NCBI GenBank assembly: GCA_001599815.1
Contig: BCIA01000008.1
Location: 1,323,945-1,387,944 of the forward strand
Direction: 5' to 3'
Origin: Furcasterigmium furcatum
Lineage: Eukaryota; Ascomycota; Sordariomycetes; Glomerellales; Plectosphaerellaceae
DNA length: 64,000 bases
Each line of letters starts with the position of its first letter. Positions within the stretch are counted from its first letter, which is position 1. Of this stretch, positions 45,751 through 55,170 are shown piece after piece. A program made the position numbers and the translations under genes. The notes under the pieces are model-generated. The model was not told the DNA's origin, ran no database searches, and saw only the letters and a list, made by a program, of their open reading frames with translations.

Positions 45751-46887
45751 TTACTCCTCAATGTTCTTCACACACTCCCACTCCCCCCGGAGGTTCTCCT
45801 TCCAGAGCGAGACCTTGTTGTCGCCCCCGCTCACGGCCAAGACGTTGCCACTCAGTGACCAACTCACGCGCCAAACGGCAGCATCGAAGTTGAGGATCTT
45901 GCAGTTCCACTGTCCAGCACCAGGGGAATCAGACGTCCAGATCCTGACCGTTTTGTCTTGGGAGGCGGACGCGATGTACGATTTCTGGAGGACGGTGGGT
46001 GACCAGGCAACGTCCCGCACCCAGTCCGAGTGGCCAGAGAGGGCGTCGCCTTCTTGCTTGTATGACTGCGAGGCTGTATCATAGGACCAGATCTTGACCA
46101 GGTTGTCGCAGCCACCAGTCACGAAACGGCGCTGTCCAGCGGATCCAGGGCCCGGGGAGCTGCTGACCACACTTCCAGGCGTCGTTGCTGGCGCCCACGA
46201 GACGGAGTTGACGCCAAGGCCATGCGCGGGGAAGGTTGTGTGGTCGTAGTTGTTGTCGCGAAATTCGAGCACGCTGACGTTGCCATCCGACGAGGCACAT
46301 GCGAGGAGGCAGCCGGATTCATGTGGAGACCAAGACACGATGTTGACCGAAGCCTTGTGGAGCGCAAAGTCAAAGACCTTTTGCCAGCCGTTCTGTTCCC
46401 TCCAGACAAGGACTTTGCCGTCGTAGCCTGCGGACGCGAGGATGTTGCCGTATTTGGGGTGCGCCCACGAAACGCACCAGACAGCTCCTTCGTGACTGTG
46501 TTTGGGCCATGTCAGTGTTTCTGCACAGTCCTAATGCAGGTCTAGGGCGGACCAACCCCTTCAGTGTTTCGATGAGTCGCTGTGTCTCCCCTTCAATCTC
46601 GAAGATCTTGATGGTGCGGTCACTCGAGCAGGTGGCGAGTCTGCGGCCGTAATAGTCGAGGACGGCATCGTGCTGCGGATGGGCAGAGTCTGGTCAGCAA
46701 GGGGACGCTATCATTTGGAGAACCGATACCCTTTCTTGCCTTAAGGCAGAGTCGACGGCCCGTGGGGATGTGAATACTCACGATCATGTCATCGTGGCCG
46801 GGATTGCTGATCACCTGGGCAGCTGCCTGAATCATACAGTCAGCTACTCGTGATCCAGTCGCGTGTATGCTTGAGGGCGCTCACCAT
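45751..46887 (-). CDS. SEC13: Sec13, COPII coat and nuclear pore WD40 protein
   Basis: Exons 46887-46885 (ATG only), 46826-46782, 46672-46557 and 46495-45751; introns 58, 109 and 61 nt. Product 302 aa. The sequence MAAAQVISNPGHDDMI runs into HDAVLDYYGRRLATCSSDRT. KIFEIEGETQRLIETLKGHE, KYGNILASAGYDGKVLVWRE and ALHKASVNIVSWSPHESGCL follow, with NLVKIWSYD, LSGHSDWVRDVAWSPTVLQK and SASQDKTVRIWTSD. The C-terminus is EWECVKNIEE. Six WD blades are visible, as expected. Family knowledge: Sec13 completes its propeller with a blade from Sec31 (ER export coat) or Nup145C (nuclear pore). The start codon alone forms the first coding exon, followed directly by GTGAGC. Confidence 0.95.
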
Positions 46888-47572
46888 TGTGGGCGGCCAG
46901 TAGCTATGTCCTGGGGCGTAGTGGCTTTCAATACACGTTGAAACTGTTGCGGTGGATGAGGTTCAGGTGTTTGGATGCTGGTGGTTCGGGGCGGTGCGGG
47001 GGAGAACGTCTAGAGCGGTGCGATTCCAGCTTCGTTTGACTTTCGAGAGCTCTTGCAACGGCCACCATGTTCGGAACAGAAGGCCAATTTGGAAGTGGCC
47101 TAGGCGTCTTTGTTGGGGCGGCCCTTTGATTAGTAATGTGGCGGGTCCCCGTTCTCGCCTGCCTGCCGACCGTGGAGGTAGCCACGGGCATCTCCCCGTC
47201 GAGGACCGGTCTGCCGGACCGAGGCATGGGGACGCCCTCTTGGCCCTTTCACCTCGACTCGGCTCTCATCACCAACCATCAACGAACTTCTGCTTCGCAA
47301 TATATTTGGTCCCCATTCACTCGATTTTCACGTCGGATTTCGAGGCCGAACAGCCCTAGGACTCCAGGCTACATCTCCCCAGACGGAATCCCGTGTGATT
47401 TTCACATGCTAAATGCTTGGAGAATCAACCGAGATCCAGTCGTTCAGCTTCCACCATACCTCGACTGAACCGCCAATCCGAAAACACTTGTCCCGCAAGC
47501 AGGCGAGATACGTGCTTTGCTTCTTCGCCGATAAAATATTTGACGATATCATAGCCATTCAGCCCCGGAATC
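46888..47572. other. Divergent promoter, SEC13 and PEX20
   Basis: 685 bp between divergent genes with no supported gene. One CCGAGG hexamer (complement of CCTCGG) lies at 47219-47224. Confidence 0.45.
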
Positions 47573-48820
47573 ATGGCAGACGCTTCATGTAGCGGCTCAA
47601 CGCCGCTCAAGTCGCTGGCTGAGCGGGGAGCCAGAGACCGGAGTCTGCAGCAAGACCGCTACCTCCAAGGGTCCTCAGGGACTGCTGTAAGTTAGCTGAC
47701 ATCATTTTGTACTCAAGTCCAGTTTACACACTGACCCTCTCGCAGTTTCGATCTGGCGGATCTCCGGCAAATGGCATGGCAGCTCAAACTTACAAGGGAT
47801 TCACGGACGACCCAGGCTTTGCTCAAATCCCCAGCGTACCAATGCCTTCTACCATACCCAGGAACCATGCTCCCCCGTCCATGGGCCCATTCCATGCCCA
47901 GAGAAGCCCCGCCTCCACGGCCAACGTTGCTGGGGGGAGCTTGAGCGGGGGCCCTGGTGCACAGTCCTGGGTAACAGATTTCGCCAGCTTCAGCGCACAC
48001 GGCGTGACTACTGGGCCTACAATGCACGGTCAGGCAGACCCCATGATCACTCGTATGCCCCAGCCCATGACCTACCAACATCAAACATACCAAGGCCCCT
48101 TCGTCGGGGGACATGCTTTCGCCGGGTCCTTCGCTGGCGCACCGGCGCCGTATATGGGCAGTATGGCAACACATCACATCCAGGGCACCCAGCACCCTGG
48201 ACATGGTGGACTGACGAGTAACACTGCCGAAGCTGAGTTCGACAATGCAATGGCGCAGTGGATGGCCATCAACGGCCACGACGATGACGGCAGTGGTATG
48301 CTGGGAGATCTCGCGAGGGAACTCGAGGCTGGACAGAGGGCTGGTCCCCCCGAACTGCAAGCCACCCGGGACATTAATGTTATGGCAGGGCACAACACTG
48401 AAGCGACCAATACTCGAGATGTTGCTGCAGAGAAGGTGCAGGAGAGGGACGAATCGCTCGCCCGATCGCACACCTTCCCCGGGACAGAGGATGGCAACAC
48501 TTTGCCCAGTTTATCGGCTCTTAGTCTCGAGGCACCGGTACGGGAAGCGATACCGGCGGATCCTCAACGGGTTTCCGACAACGGAGGACACGCCTCTGAG
48601 GTCTCAAAGGCTGCGCGGCAGTTGCTAGAAACGGTGCGGCATGAAGATGGCGAGAAGTGGCAGAACTCACGATTTCTTCACCTCATGCGAGAGTTCCGGG
48701 ATGGGACCAAGAGCATAGTCGACGATGAGATTCATGAGACCGAGAAGAGCAGGGTGAGCGAGCCCCGAAGACATCTCCCCAGTGGGCATCGCTGACAGAG
48801 CCTAAACCCAGAAGGAATAG
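47573..48820 (+). CDS. PEX20: Peroxin 20, PTS2 import co-receptor
   Basis: Exons 47573-47686, 47746-48753 and a 9-nt last exon 48812-48820; introns 59 nt (GTAAGT) and 58 nt (GTGAGC). Product 376 aa. The N-terminus MADASCSGSTPLKSLAERGA carries the conserved Cys (residue 6) that in Pex20/Pex5-type receptors is ubiquitinated for recycling. The middle is Gly/Pro/Met/Gln-rich, with WVTDFASF resembling the WxxxF/Y Pex14-binding motif. The conserved AEAEFDNAMAQWM and AARQLLETVRHEDGEKWQNS with RFLHLMREFRDGT form the C-terminal Pex7-binding region. Family knowledge: in filamentous fungi Pex20 acts with Pex7 to import PTS2 proteins into peroxisomes. If the last intron is retained, the protein ends 14 residues later at 48793-48795. 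Confidence 0.88.
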
Positions 48821-49175
48821 ACGCGATAGTTGCAACATCAGGTCTTTTATGCGGTGTGGTTCTCACGCACTATCTATTGCTCTTTCGACTATTGATGCGT
48901 GTACAATTTAGCCAGGGCGGAAAAGGCAGTGATGGCATTCATTGACACTGAGTTGTCCCTGTGCTGATATCACACTGTAGTCGACACGGGTCTCCCATGA
49001 CCTCCCCCCCCCCCCCCCCTCCCCGCCATGTACATACACAAGTCCGTCTTCGCTGAACTGACGGGGTCAGCATTTCTTGTTTCCTGTCTGGGCGTCCTCG
49101 GGATGCCCCCGCGGGCTAGTGTTCAATAGAGATCGCGATGGATCTGATACCTGATCGTGCCCCTGTCGCCGGGAG

Positions 49176-49182
49176 TGAGTCA
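49176..49182. promoter_or_regulatory. TGAGTCA, Cpc1/Gcn4-type site
   Basis: Exact match to the palindromic TGASTCA element bound by Gcn4/Cpc1, about 1.4 kb before the main cpc-1 start. Binding by Cpc1 itself (autoregulation) is inferred from the known behaviour of cpc-1/cpcA. Confidence 0.45.
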
Positions 49183-49637
49183 TTTGTTTCGAGGTTGCCA
49201 TTGGTCAATGGCTACTCTACAAGTACGCCTTTGAAGGCACATCCTGGCACAACCTTTTCTGCTGGGGACGGGCAGGAAAATCCGTTCAATTTCATGGATC
49301 TAGACCACTTCGTCACGGCCACAATACATAATATGCTTCGAGTTCAATGATGCGGAGGTGATCAGGACTTAACCTTACATTTCCACGGTAGCATTGCTGG
49401 ATCACACAAAACACCATAGTCGCTTTGTCAGCAAAGGTCAGAGCGGTTTGTTTGTTGCAGGAGGTTTCGCCTTGGGGCCTTGGGGCTTGGGGCGGTCGTT
49501 TTCGAGTCGGAGCAGGGCAGGTGGGCAGAAGCGCCTCTCCCAATCATGAGGTGTCCCTGGCATTTGGCCTCCGTAAAGGTGGATCGCCTCTATCCGTTTC
49601 GAGCAGACCGACCAGCCAAGTTTGACGCTAGAGAGTG

Positions 49638-49644
49638 TGACTCA
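49638..49644. promoter_or_regulatory. TGACTCA, Cpc1/Gcn4-type site
   Basis: Second exact match, about 960 bp before the main start and about 340 bp before the first uORF, a plausible promoter position. Confidence 0.55.
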
Positions 49645-49981
49645 TAGGCTCCTGCTGAAATGATTGGTTCGGGAGGGGTCCTGCCCTGGACAAGGCGGAG
49701 ACTGCGGTACCAGACCTCTCTGGGCCAAAAGGTGAATTCCAACCGAACTGAGCCGGGGAGGTACCCATCTGATCTTGCCAATAGGTACCCCATGCTTGTA
49801 CCTTGTCTAAAATGTATTTGACGACGCCCTTCGTCCAATGCTGCCCGGAGACACCGTTGGTGCCTGGAAAATTACAAAACCCTCAACCTCCGCCCCGCCC
49901 CCTCTTCCCTTCTTCTTCTTCTTCTTTTCTTCTCACCCACATCACCAAATTCAGAAACATCACAGTCATATCACCGTCAAG

Positions 49982-49990
49982 ATGTGCTAA
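49982..49990 (+). CDS. uORF1 of cpc-1 (Met-Cys-stop)
   Basis: ATG TGC TAA, a two-codon upstream frame in the leader. Such tiny first uORFs permit ribosomes to resume scanning in the Gcn4 system. It is the first of only two ATGs in the last 730 nt of the leader. Function is inferred from position. Confidence 0.55.
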   Translation: MC

Positions 49991-50200
49991 ATCACGACGC
50001 CCCCGTCGCTCCCCTTCATCAACCGGCATCATTTCGCCTCAAACACAGTCATCTCATCCCCACTCTTCCACCTCAGCTCTTCCTTTCCAGGTCGACCTGA
50101 ACTTCAACACAGCTCTCCCAAGCTCCTCGAGTTCAACTCTAACCACCGTCAACATTTCTACGCTGGATCTTCCAGTCGTCACAACGGATTCCCAATCACC

Positions 50201-50311
50201 ATGGCTTCCCTCCAGTTCCCCCAGCCTGCCGGCCCCATCCGCGCATCAACAATCACCACATCAGGACTTTGTTCTGTTCGACCAACCACACCCTCGGAAC
50301 AACCCACATAA
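50201..50311 (+). CDS. uORF2 of cpc-1, 36 codons
   Basis: Starts in a strong context (CACCATGG), encodes MASLQFPQPAGPIRAST and 19 more residues, and ends TAA at 50309-50311, 286 nt before the main ATG. Its position and length match the inhibitory second uORF known in cpc-1/cpcA leaders. From memory, its first residues resemble the annotated N-terminus of Cpc1 in some related fungi, which would make it the start of an extended protein broken here by a frame change. Confidence 0.5.
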   Translation: MASLQFPQPAGPIRASTITTSGLCSVRPTTPSEQPT

Positions 50312-50597
50312 GCGTTCTGACGCCAACATCGCGGTTCCCGCACATTCTCACCGCCGTCATTCGTCTCATCAGTCTCGTCAGCTACAGGGTCTTCTGACCG
50401 TTGATCATCTCCATTCGGCCAAATTCCCACAAGCCGCTAGCCGCTTGCAAGCATCGCCACCCAGCAACAACAATATCAGTGCTGTCCGCCTGGCGCAATT
50501 ATACGGTTCATCAGCTGTTGGTCAACGCAGCCGCCGTCCACCCGTCCCACTCTTCCATCAGAACGCACAAGCCGTGCCGACACGCGCCGCAGACAAC

Positions 50598-51320
50598 ATG
50601 AATCTTCAAGGTACTTGTCGACGCGATTCCTCATTGGATCCACATTGCTCACTTTCATGCGCAGATTTCGAGGACTTCACTGGCTTCGAGGGCGGGGCAT
50701 CAACTGCCTTCTCGTCACCTGGCGCTCCCTCTATCTTTGACCTGCCGAGCGGCTCGAACGCTGCTGGAACAGTGTCTCCTCAGGACCTTTTGATACAGGA
50801 TCCTTACATGTCGGCGCCGAACTCGACAGCTCTCACGGCACTCACTTCGCCGTCGCCATACCAGTCACCGGACTTCGTGGATGGCTATGATGTGTCGCCC
50901 AACTTCAGCACTGCCGATTTTGACAATGGCTCCTCGCAGCAGTGGTTCTCGCTGTTTCCCGACCAGCCCTCGCAGCAGGAGGTTAAGGCCCCTGAGCCAG
51001 AGATGTCGCCTGCCCAGACCTCAGAGGACCTCGACTCCACCAGCGATGGAGCACCCGGGCGTCGGAAGTCTGGCTCTCCTGGCAGCACGAGGCACTCGTC
51101 TGTCGCTGGTGTTGGATCCCGAAAGCGCGACAAGCCTCTGCCTCCCATTGTTATCGAGGATCCCAATGATATCGTCGCTATGAAGCGAGCACGGAACACG
51201 CTTGCGGCTCGCAAGTCTCGGGAACGCAAGGCGCAACGCTTTGATGAGCTTGAGGAGCGAATCGCCAAGCTTGAGGCTGAGCGTGATCACTGGAAGAGCA
51301 TTGCTCTGGGGCGTTCTTAG
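50598..51320 (+). CDS. cpc-1: Cross-pathway control bZIP activator Cpc1 (Gcn4 homologue)
   Basis: Exon 1 is 50598-50610, the intron 50611-50664 (54 nt, GTACTT donor, GCGCAG acceptor) and exon 2 is 50665-51320. Product 222 aa: MNLQ joins to DFEDFTGFEGGASTAFSS. The activation region includes GTVSPQDLLIQDPYMSAPNS, TALTALTSPSPYQSPDF and WFSLFPDQP. The DNA-binding domain is DIVAMKRARNTLAARKSRER, with the Gcn4 signature NTLAARKSRERK, followed by the zipper FDELEERIAKLEAERDHW. It activates amino-acid biosynthetic genes on starvation through TGASTCA sites. The 54-nt intron is in frame, so retention does not stop translation. The frame is open upstream to 49803, so an N-terminally extended form is possible; 49812 is the only other in-frame ATG. 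Confidence 0.9.
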   Translation: MNLQGTCRRDSSLDPHCSLSCADFEDFTGFEGGASTAFSSPGAPSIFDLPSGSNAAGTVSPQDLLIQDPYMSAPNSTALTALTSPSPYQSPDFVDGYDVSPNFSTADFDNGSSQQWFSLFPDQPSQQEVKAPEPEMSPAQTSEDLDSTSDGAPGRRKSGSPGSTRHSSVAGVGSRKRDKPLPPIVIEDPNDIVAMKRARNTLAARKSRERKAQRFDELEERIAKLEAERDHWKSIALGRS

Positions 51321-52030
51321 ACCGGAGGTGGTAGTTGAGTGTGTGTGCGCAGGGTTTTGTTTGTGTCAGGGCGGGGGAACTAGAGGTTTCCTGCTTCTAC
51401 TAGTTGTAGATCGCCAGTAAATTTCATTGTCACTTACACCTAACTTTGGCTCTCGCTGTGAAATGGGTTGAGGGTGGCTGATGATTATATGTGAGACGGG
51501 TTGTCTTCCCCTTGGGCATACATCGTCATGTGATTAGGCCCAGAGTACCCAACGCCTGTTTTTCCCTTACAACCCAGGTCATAGGTCAGCACTAGATTCC
51601 ACATGCTAGATGTGGCTGTACCACTGTGGCACATATACCCTATAGTGGCTAGTGCCCTAATAAGGGTTAGACCCGGGAATAGATTCTAAGATAAGATAAT
51701 AGCCTTATTATACTATTAACTATTATACCTAAATATAAAGTCTTATTAATAGTCTGTTAATAATTATATCTTTAATTATTCTTAGTTTATAATAAGATAT
51801 TATAATTAAAATTAATATTTAACTATAAAACGCCTTAAGTCTATAATTTATAATCTAAACTATTAAATAATATAATAAACTATTTAGTTTAGTATCTTTA
51901 ATTTTATAATATAGAAGTAGGTTATTACGACCTAGGTGATTCTACTAATAGAGGTACTTAGATATAAGGTGCGTTTTATATTATTAGTAAGATAGGTAGG
52001 TAATAAATAGTATTTAGGAGTTATTATTAC

Positions 52031-52288
52031 TATTAAAAATAGAGGGTAGTAATAGTAGTTATGTTAGTTATATATATTGTAATTAAGAAAGATATAAAAG
52101 GTAGGTAGGATAATTATAGGGGATAACCCTCTATATTTATAAAGGGTAGACCTCCCTAGGTTAGTCTCGGGACCTCCCTAGAGATCCCCGTAGCCTAGAG
52201 CCTATTTCCTAGCTCTAGGCGTAGACCTCTAAAATCCCCATAGCTAATATAATCATTAAATATAATTATTAAATATAGTTATCTAATA
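52031..52288 (+). repeat. LTR family 1, copy A
   Basis: Begins TATTAAAAATAGAGGGTAGT and ends AGTTATCTAATA; consensus termini would be TGTTAAAA...TCTAATA/CA. About 258 bp, shorter than the others in its middle. Flanking 5-mers (attac / ttccc) do not match, so no target duplication is visible. Confidence 0.7.
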
Positions 52289-52289
52289 T

Positions 52290-54640
52290 TCCCCTATAAG
52301 CTATATAGTATAGAATATAGTATTTAGCTTATTTTATAGTTTATTTAATATCTCTAAGAATTTATAATTTTATATTTTTCCTAGGGGTTTAATAAATCTA
52401 TTAGCCTTTTATTCTTTAGTAGGTATATATAAATATATAAGGCCTATATATAGTTATTAGCTATAGCCTTTTTAATATAGTAATAGACTATATCTATATA
52501 CTTTACATTATAACGCCTAGAACTATAGAGACTAGTAAAATTAGGCTCTCCACTAGTATATAATAGATATAGAATTAATAAGGTAGTGAGGATTACGTAA
52601 TTAGTTACGTAACTAGGAATAGAGCTTAGCGTAAATACCAGAGCCTAGGGCTCTGTTTTAATCCGTATAAGGCCTTATTTAATTTACCTATTTTGTTATT
52701 ATAATTTATATTATTATAGGTACCTATAGGTAGCTGAATATAAATATCCGTATCTATAGTAGCATGAGTAAAGGCGTTTTTAACGTCGTACTACTGTAAA
52801 GGCCAGTTATTATACATAGCTAGGATAAATATTATCCTATAATTTTCAGGCCTGCAGGTAGTACTAAAGGTATCTAGATAATCTATAACTATTATCTGAT
52901 TATAGCCCTTTACTACCCATCTAGCCTTATATTCTATTATATTATTATCTTTATTTGTTTTTATTTTATATACCCATCTACCTTTTAATATATCTATATT
53001 ACTAGAATTATTAATATAGTATAGGTATTTTGTTTTTCTAATTCATTGACTTCTGTTTCCATAGCAACTAGCCAGTTATTTTTCTCTATACTATCAATAG
53101 CTTCTTTATAGGTATTAGGCTCTTATAAGGTAGTATAGGTATAAAATATCGCTATTTCGTCTTCTGTGTTATCAGTATATATAGGCTTATAGGGCCTAGA
53201 CGCTATAGGAGTATTTTTATTTATATTATTAGTAGGTATATCTTCTATATTATCTTCTATAGGGCTATTAACTCTAGTAATATCTAGAGTTCTACTACTA
53301 GGAGTCGTATTTATACTACTAATATCTTTATCAATAGTATTAGTATTTATAAGTATACTAATAGTACTAATATTAGTATTTTTATTAGTAGGAAAATTCC
53401 AGAATTTATTTTCTAGTAGAGTAGTATCTCTACTATATATATATTTCCTATTGATAGGGTTATATATCTTATATATATTATCTTTAATACCTAAAAATAC
53501 ACCCTTATTCTCTCTAGGGTCTAGTTTAGTTATATTAGGTCCTTTACTTTTATAGTAGCAAATAGAGCTAAAAATAGCTATTCTAGCTATATTAGGCTTT
53601 TCTTTATATCTAGCCTCATAGGGGGTTATATAATTTAGGCTAGAGTGGGGAGTTCTATTATATAGAAATACGCTATATAGGGCAGCGTCTCCCCAATAGG
53701 ATTTAGGTAATTTACTATTACATAATATAGCCCTTATTTTATTAAATATAGTAAGATTTATACGTTCTATAAGGCTGTTAGACTCTTTAGTATAGCTAGG
53801 GCTATACTCGTAAATAATACCGTTATCTTCTAAATATTTAGAAAATAATTTATTAGTATATTCAGTACCGTTATCAGTTTTTAATATTTTAATACTATTA
53901 TTAGTAGTATTATTTTCTTTTCTAGCCTTCTAGCGTTTAAAGGCTGTTAAAATATCTAGTTTAGTTTTAAGTAATTCTATACTTAAATATCTAGTACGTT
54001 TATCAATAAAGCTAACTATATATTTATTACCTCTATTATCGATAGGCTGTATAGGGCCTATAATATCACTAGATATTTTATCTAGATAGTTTATAGTAGT
54101 ATTTTCTTTAGATTTTTTATTTATTTTATTTTTTAGCTTAGCCTATAAACAAATTTCACAGGGTAAATTATTAGGTATAATATTATTACTAGTTTTATTA
54201 CTATTATAGCCTATAATAGTATTTTCTAGTTTTTTCATTAGGCTATAACTAGTATGCCCAAAACGTAGGTGCCAGAGTAGTTCTTTATTAGTTATAGTAT
54301 TAATAATAGTATTATATATAGTACAACTAGGATTTTTATAGATAACCTCTATAGGTAGGTAGTATAGGTTATTAATTTTAGATCCTTTGGTTATAGTACT
54401 TTTAGATATATTATCTATTATAGTAATACTATTATTATTTATCTTAGTTTCTTTATTTTTTAACTGGCTTTAGCTTATAATATTAATACCTAATTCAGGT
54501 ATATATAAGCAGTTTTCTAGGTAAAACATTTTCTTAGTATCTAAAAAACGTATAATAGTATTTCCTATACCCTTAGTAGTTAAAATAGTAGCTTTACCCC
54601 ATTTAGCAGTATTAGAGACTCCTTATTAGATATATTTAAT
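52290..54640 (-). mobile_element. Degenerate Ty1/copia retrotransposon relic
   Basis: Translated on the minus strand, the order is gag-pre-integrase, integrase, then reverse transcriptase, as in Ty1/copia. HLRFGHTSYSLMKKLE and a CEIC-stop-AKLKN zinc-finger-like motif lie near 54.15-54.3 kb. The integrase core near 53.5-54.1 kb gives SDIIGPIQP, KTDNGTEYTNKLFSKYL, SLIERINLT and SYWGDAALYSVFLYNRTPHS, with the D, D and E residues still present. RT near 52.6-53.1 kb shows NNWLVAMETEV, GRWVYKIKTNKD, YKARWVVKGYNQ, stop-YDVKNAFTHATIDTDIYIQL and KALYGLKQSPRLWY. Further 3' the frame decays. No intact frame; it cannot be autonomous. Edges are approximate. Confidence 0.85.
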
Positions 54641-54784
54641 ATCTATATAAATAATAAAATAAGTAGAAAATAATAAATCCCTATACAGTAAAAACAAGAA
54701 AATCTAAATATAAAATAGAGGTTATAACTTTATTATATATAAACTAGCTATATTAAAAGCCTATTTAAAACTCTATCACTATAG

Positions 54785-55170
54785 CTCCTAAAACTACTAA
54801 AAAGGCTATATAAATAAAAACGTATAAAATACTTATAATAAGCCTTTTAAATATAGAAAATAAAAATAAGGTAAAATACTTTTAATATCTATAATATTTA
54901 AATAACCGGATTTATATACAGTAAAATCCACTAAATCTGGTACTATACCCGTAATTACGATAAATCCGGAAGTTAAAATTTCGAAGAGGTATGTAGCGAC
55001 GTAGCTACGTACCGATTTATATAGGAGTAATTTTTCTATAAATATAGAGGGACCCCCGGTAGTTATTACACTTATTTTTATGATGAAGATATATCGATAT
55101 ATATCTATATATATATAACTCTTATTACTATTATTACCTTTATATCTCCACTACGCCTATATTTTTAACA
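54785..55170 (-). repeat. LTR-like family 2, copy E
   Basis: About 386 bp, nearly identical in reverse complement to 63500-63890. Its right end is TTTTTAACA, so on the minus strand it starts TGTTAAAAATATAGG. It contains the shared block GCTACGTACCGATTTATATA and a CCCCCGG island. It lies just beyond the integrase end of the minus-strand gypsy relic. The left boundary is approximate. Confidence 0.7.

Larger units (their letters stand above)
48821..50597 (+). promoter_or_regulatory. Upstream region and leader of cpc-1
   Basis: 1.78 kb between PEX20 and the Cpc1 start. It contains a 16-C run (49004-49019), two TGASTCA sites, a pyrimidine-rich CTTCTT repeat near 49910, and a leader in which only two ATGs occur between about 49870 and the main start at 50598. 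The transcription start is not determinable by eye. The main reading frame has no stop from 49803 onward. Confidence 0.55.

Noticed and set aside
49812..50597. Straightforward long Cpc1 starting at ATG 49812
   Set aside because: The first 130 residues are pyrimidine-tract-derived Ser/Pro/Phe sequence typical of a leader; the two-uORF layout and MNLQ-DFEDF start are more credible. Kept as an open question in the findings.
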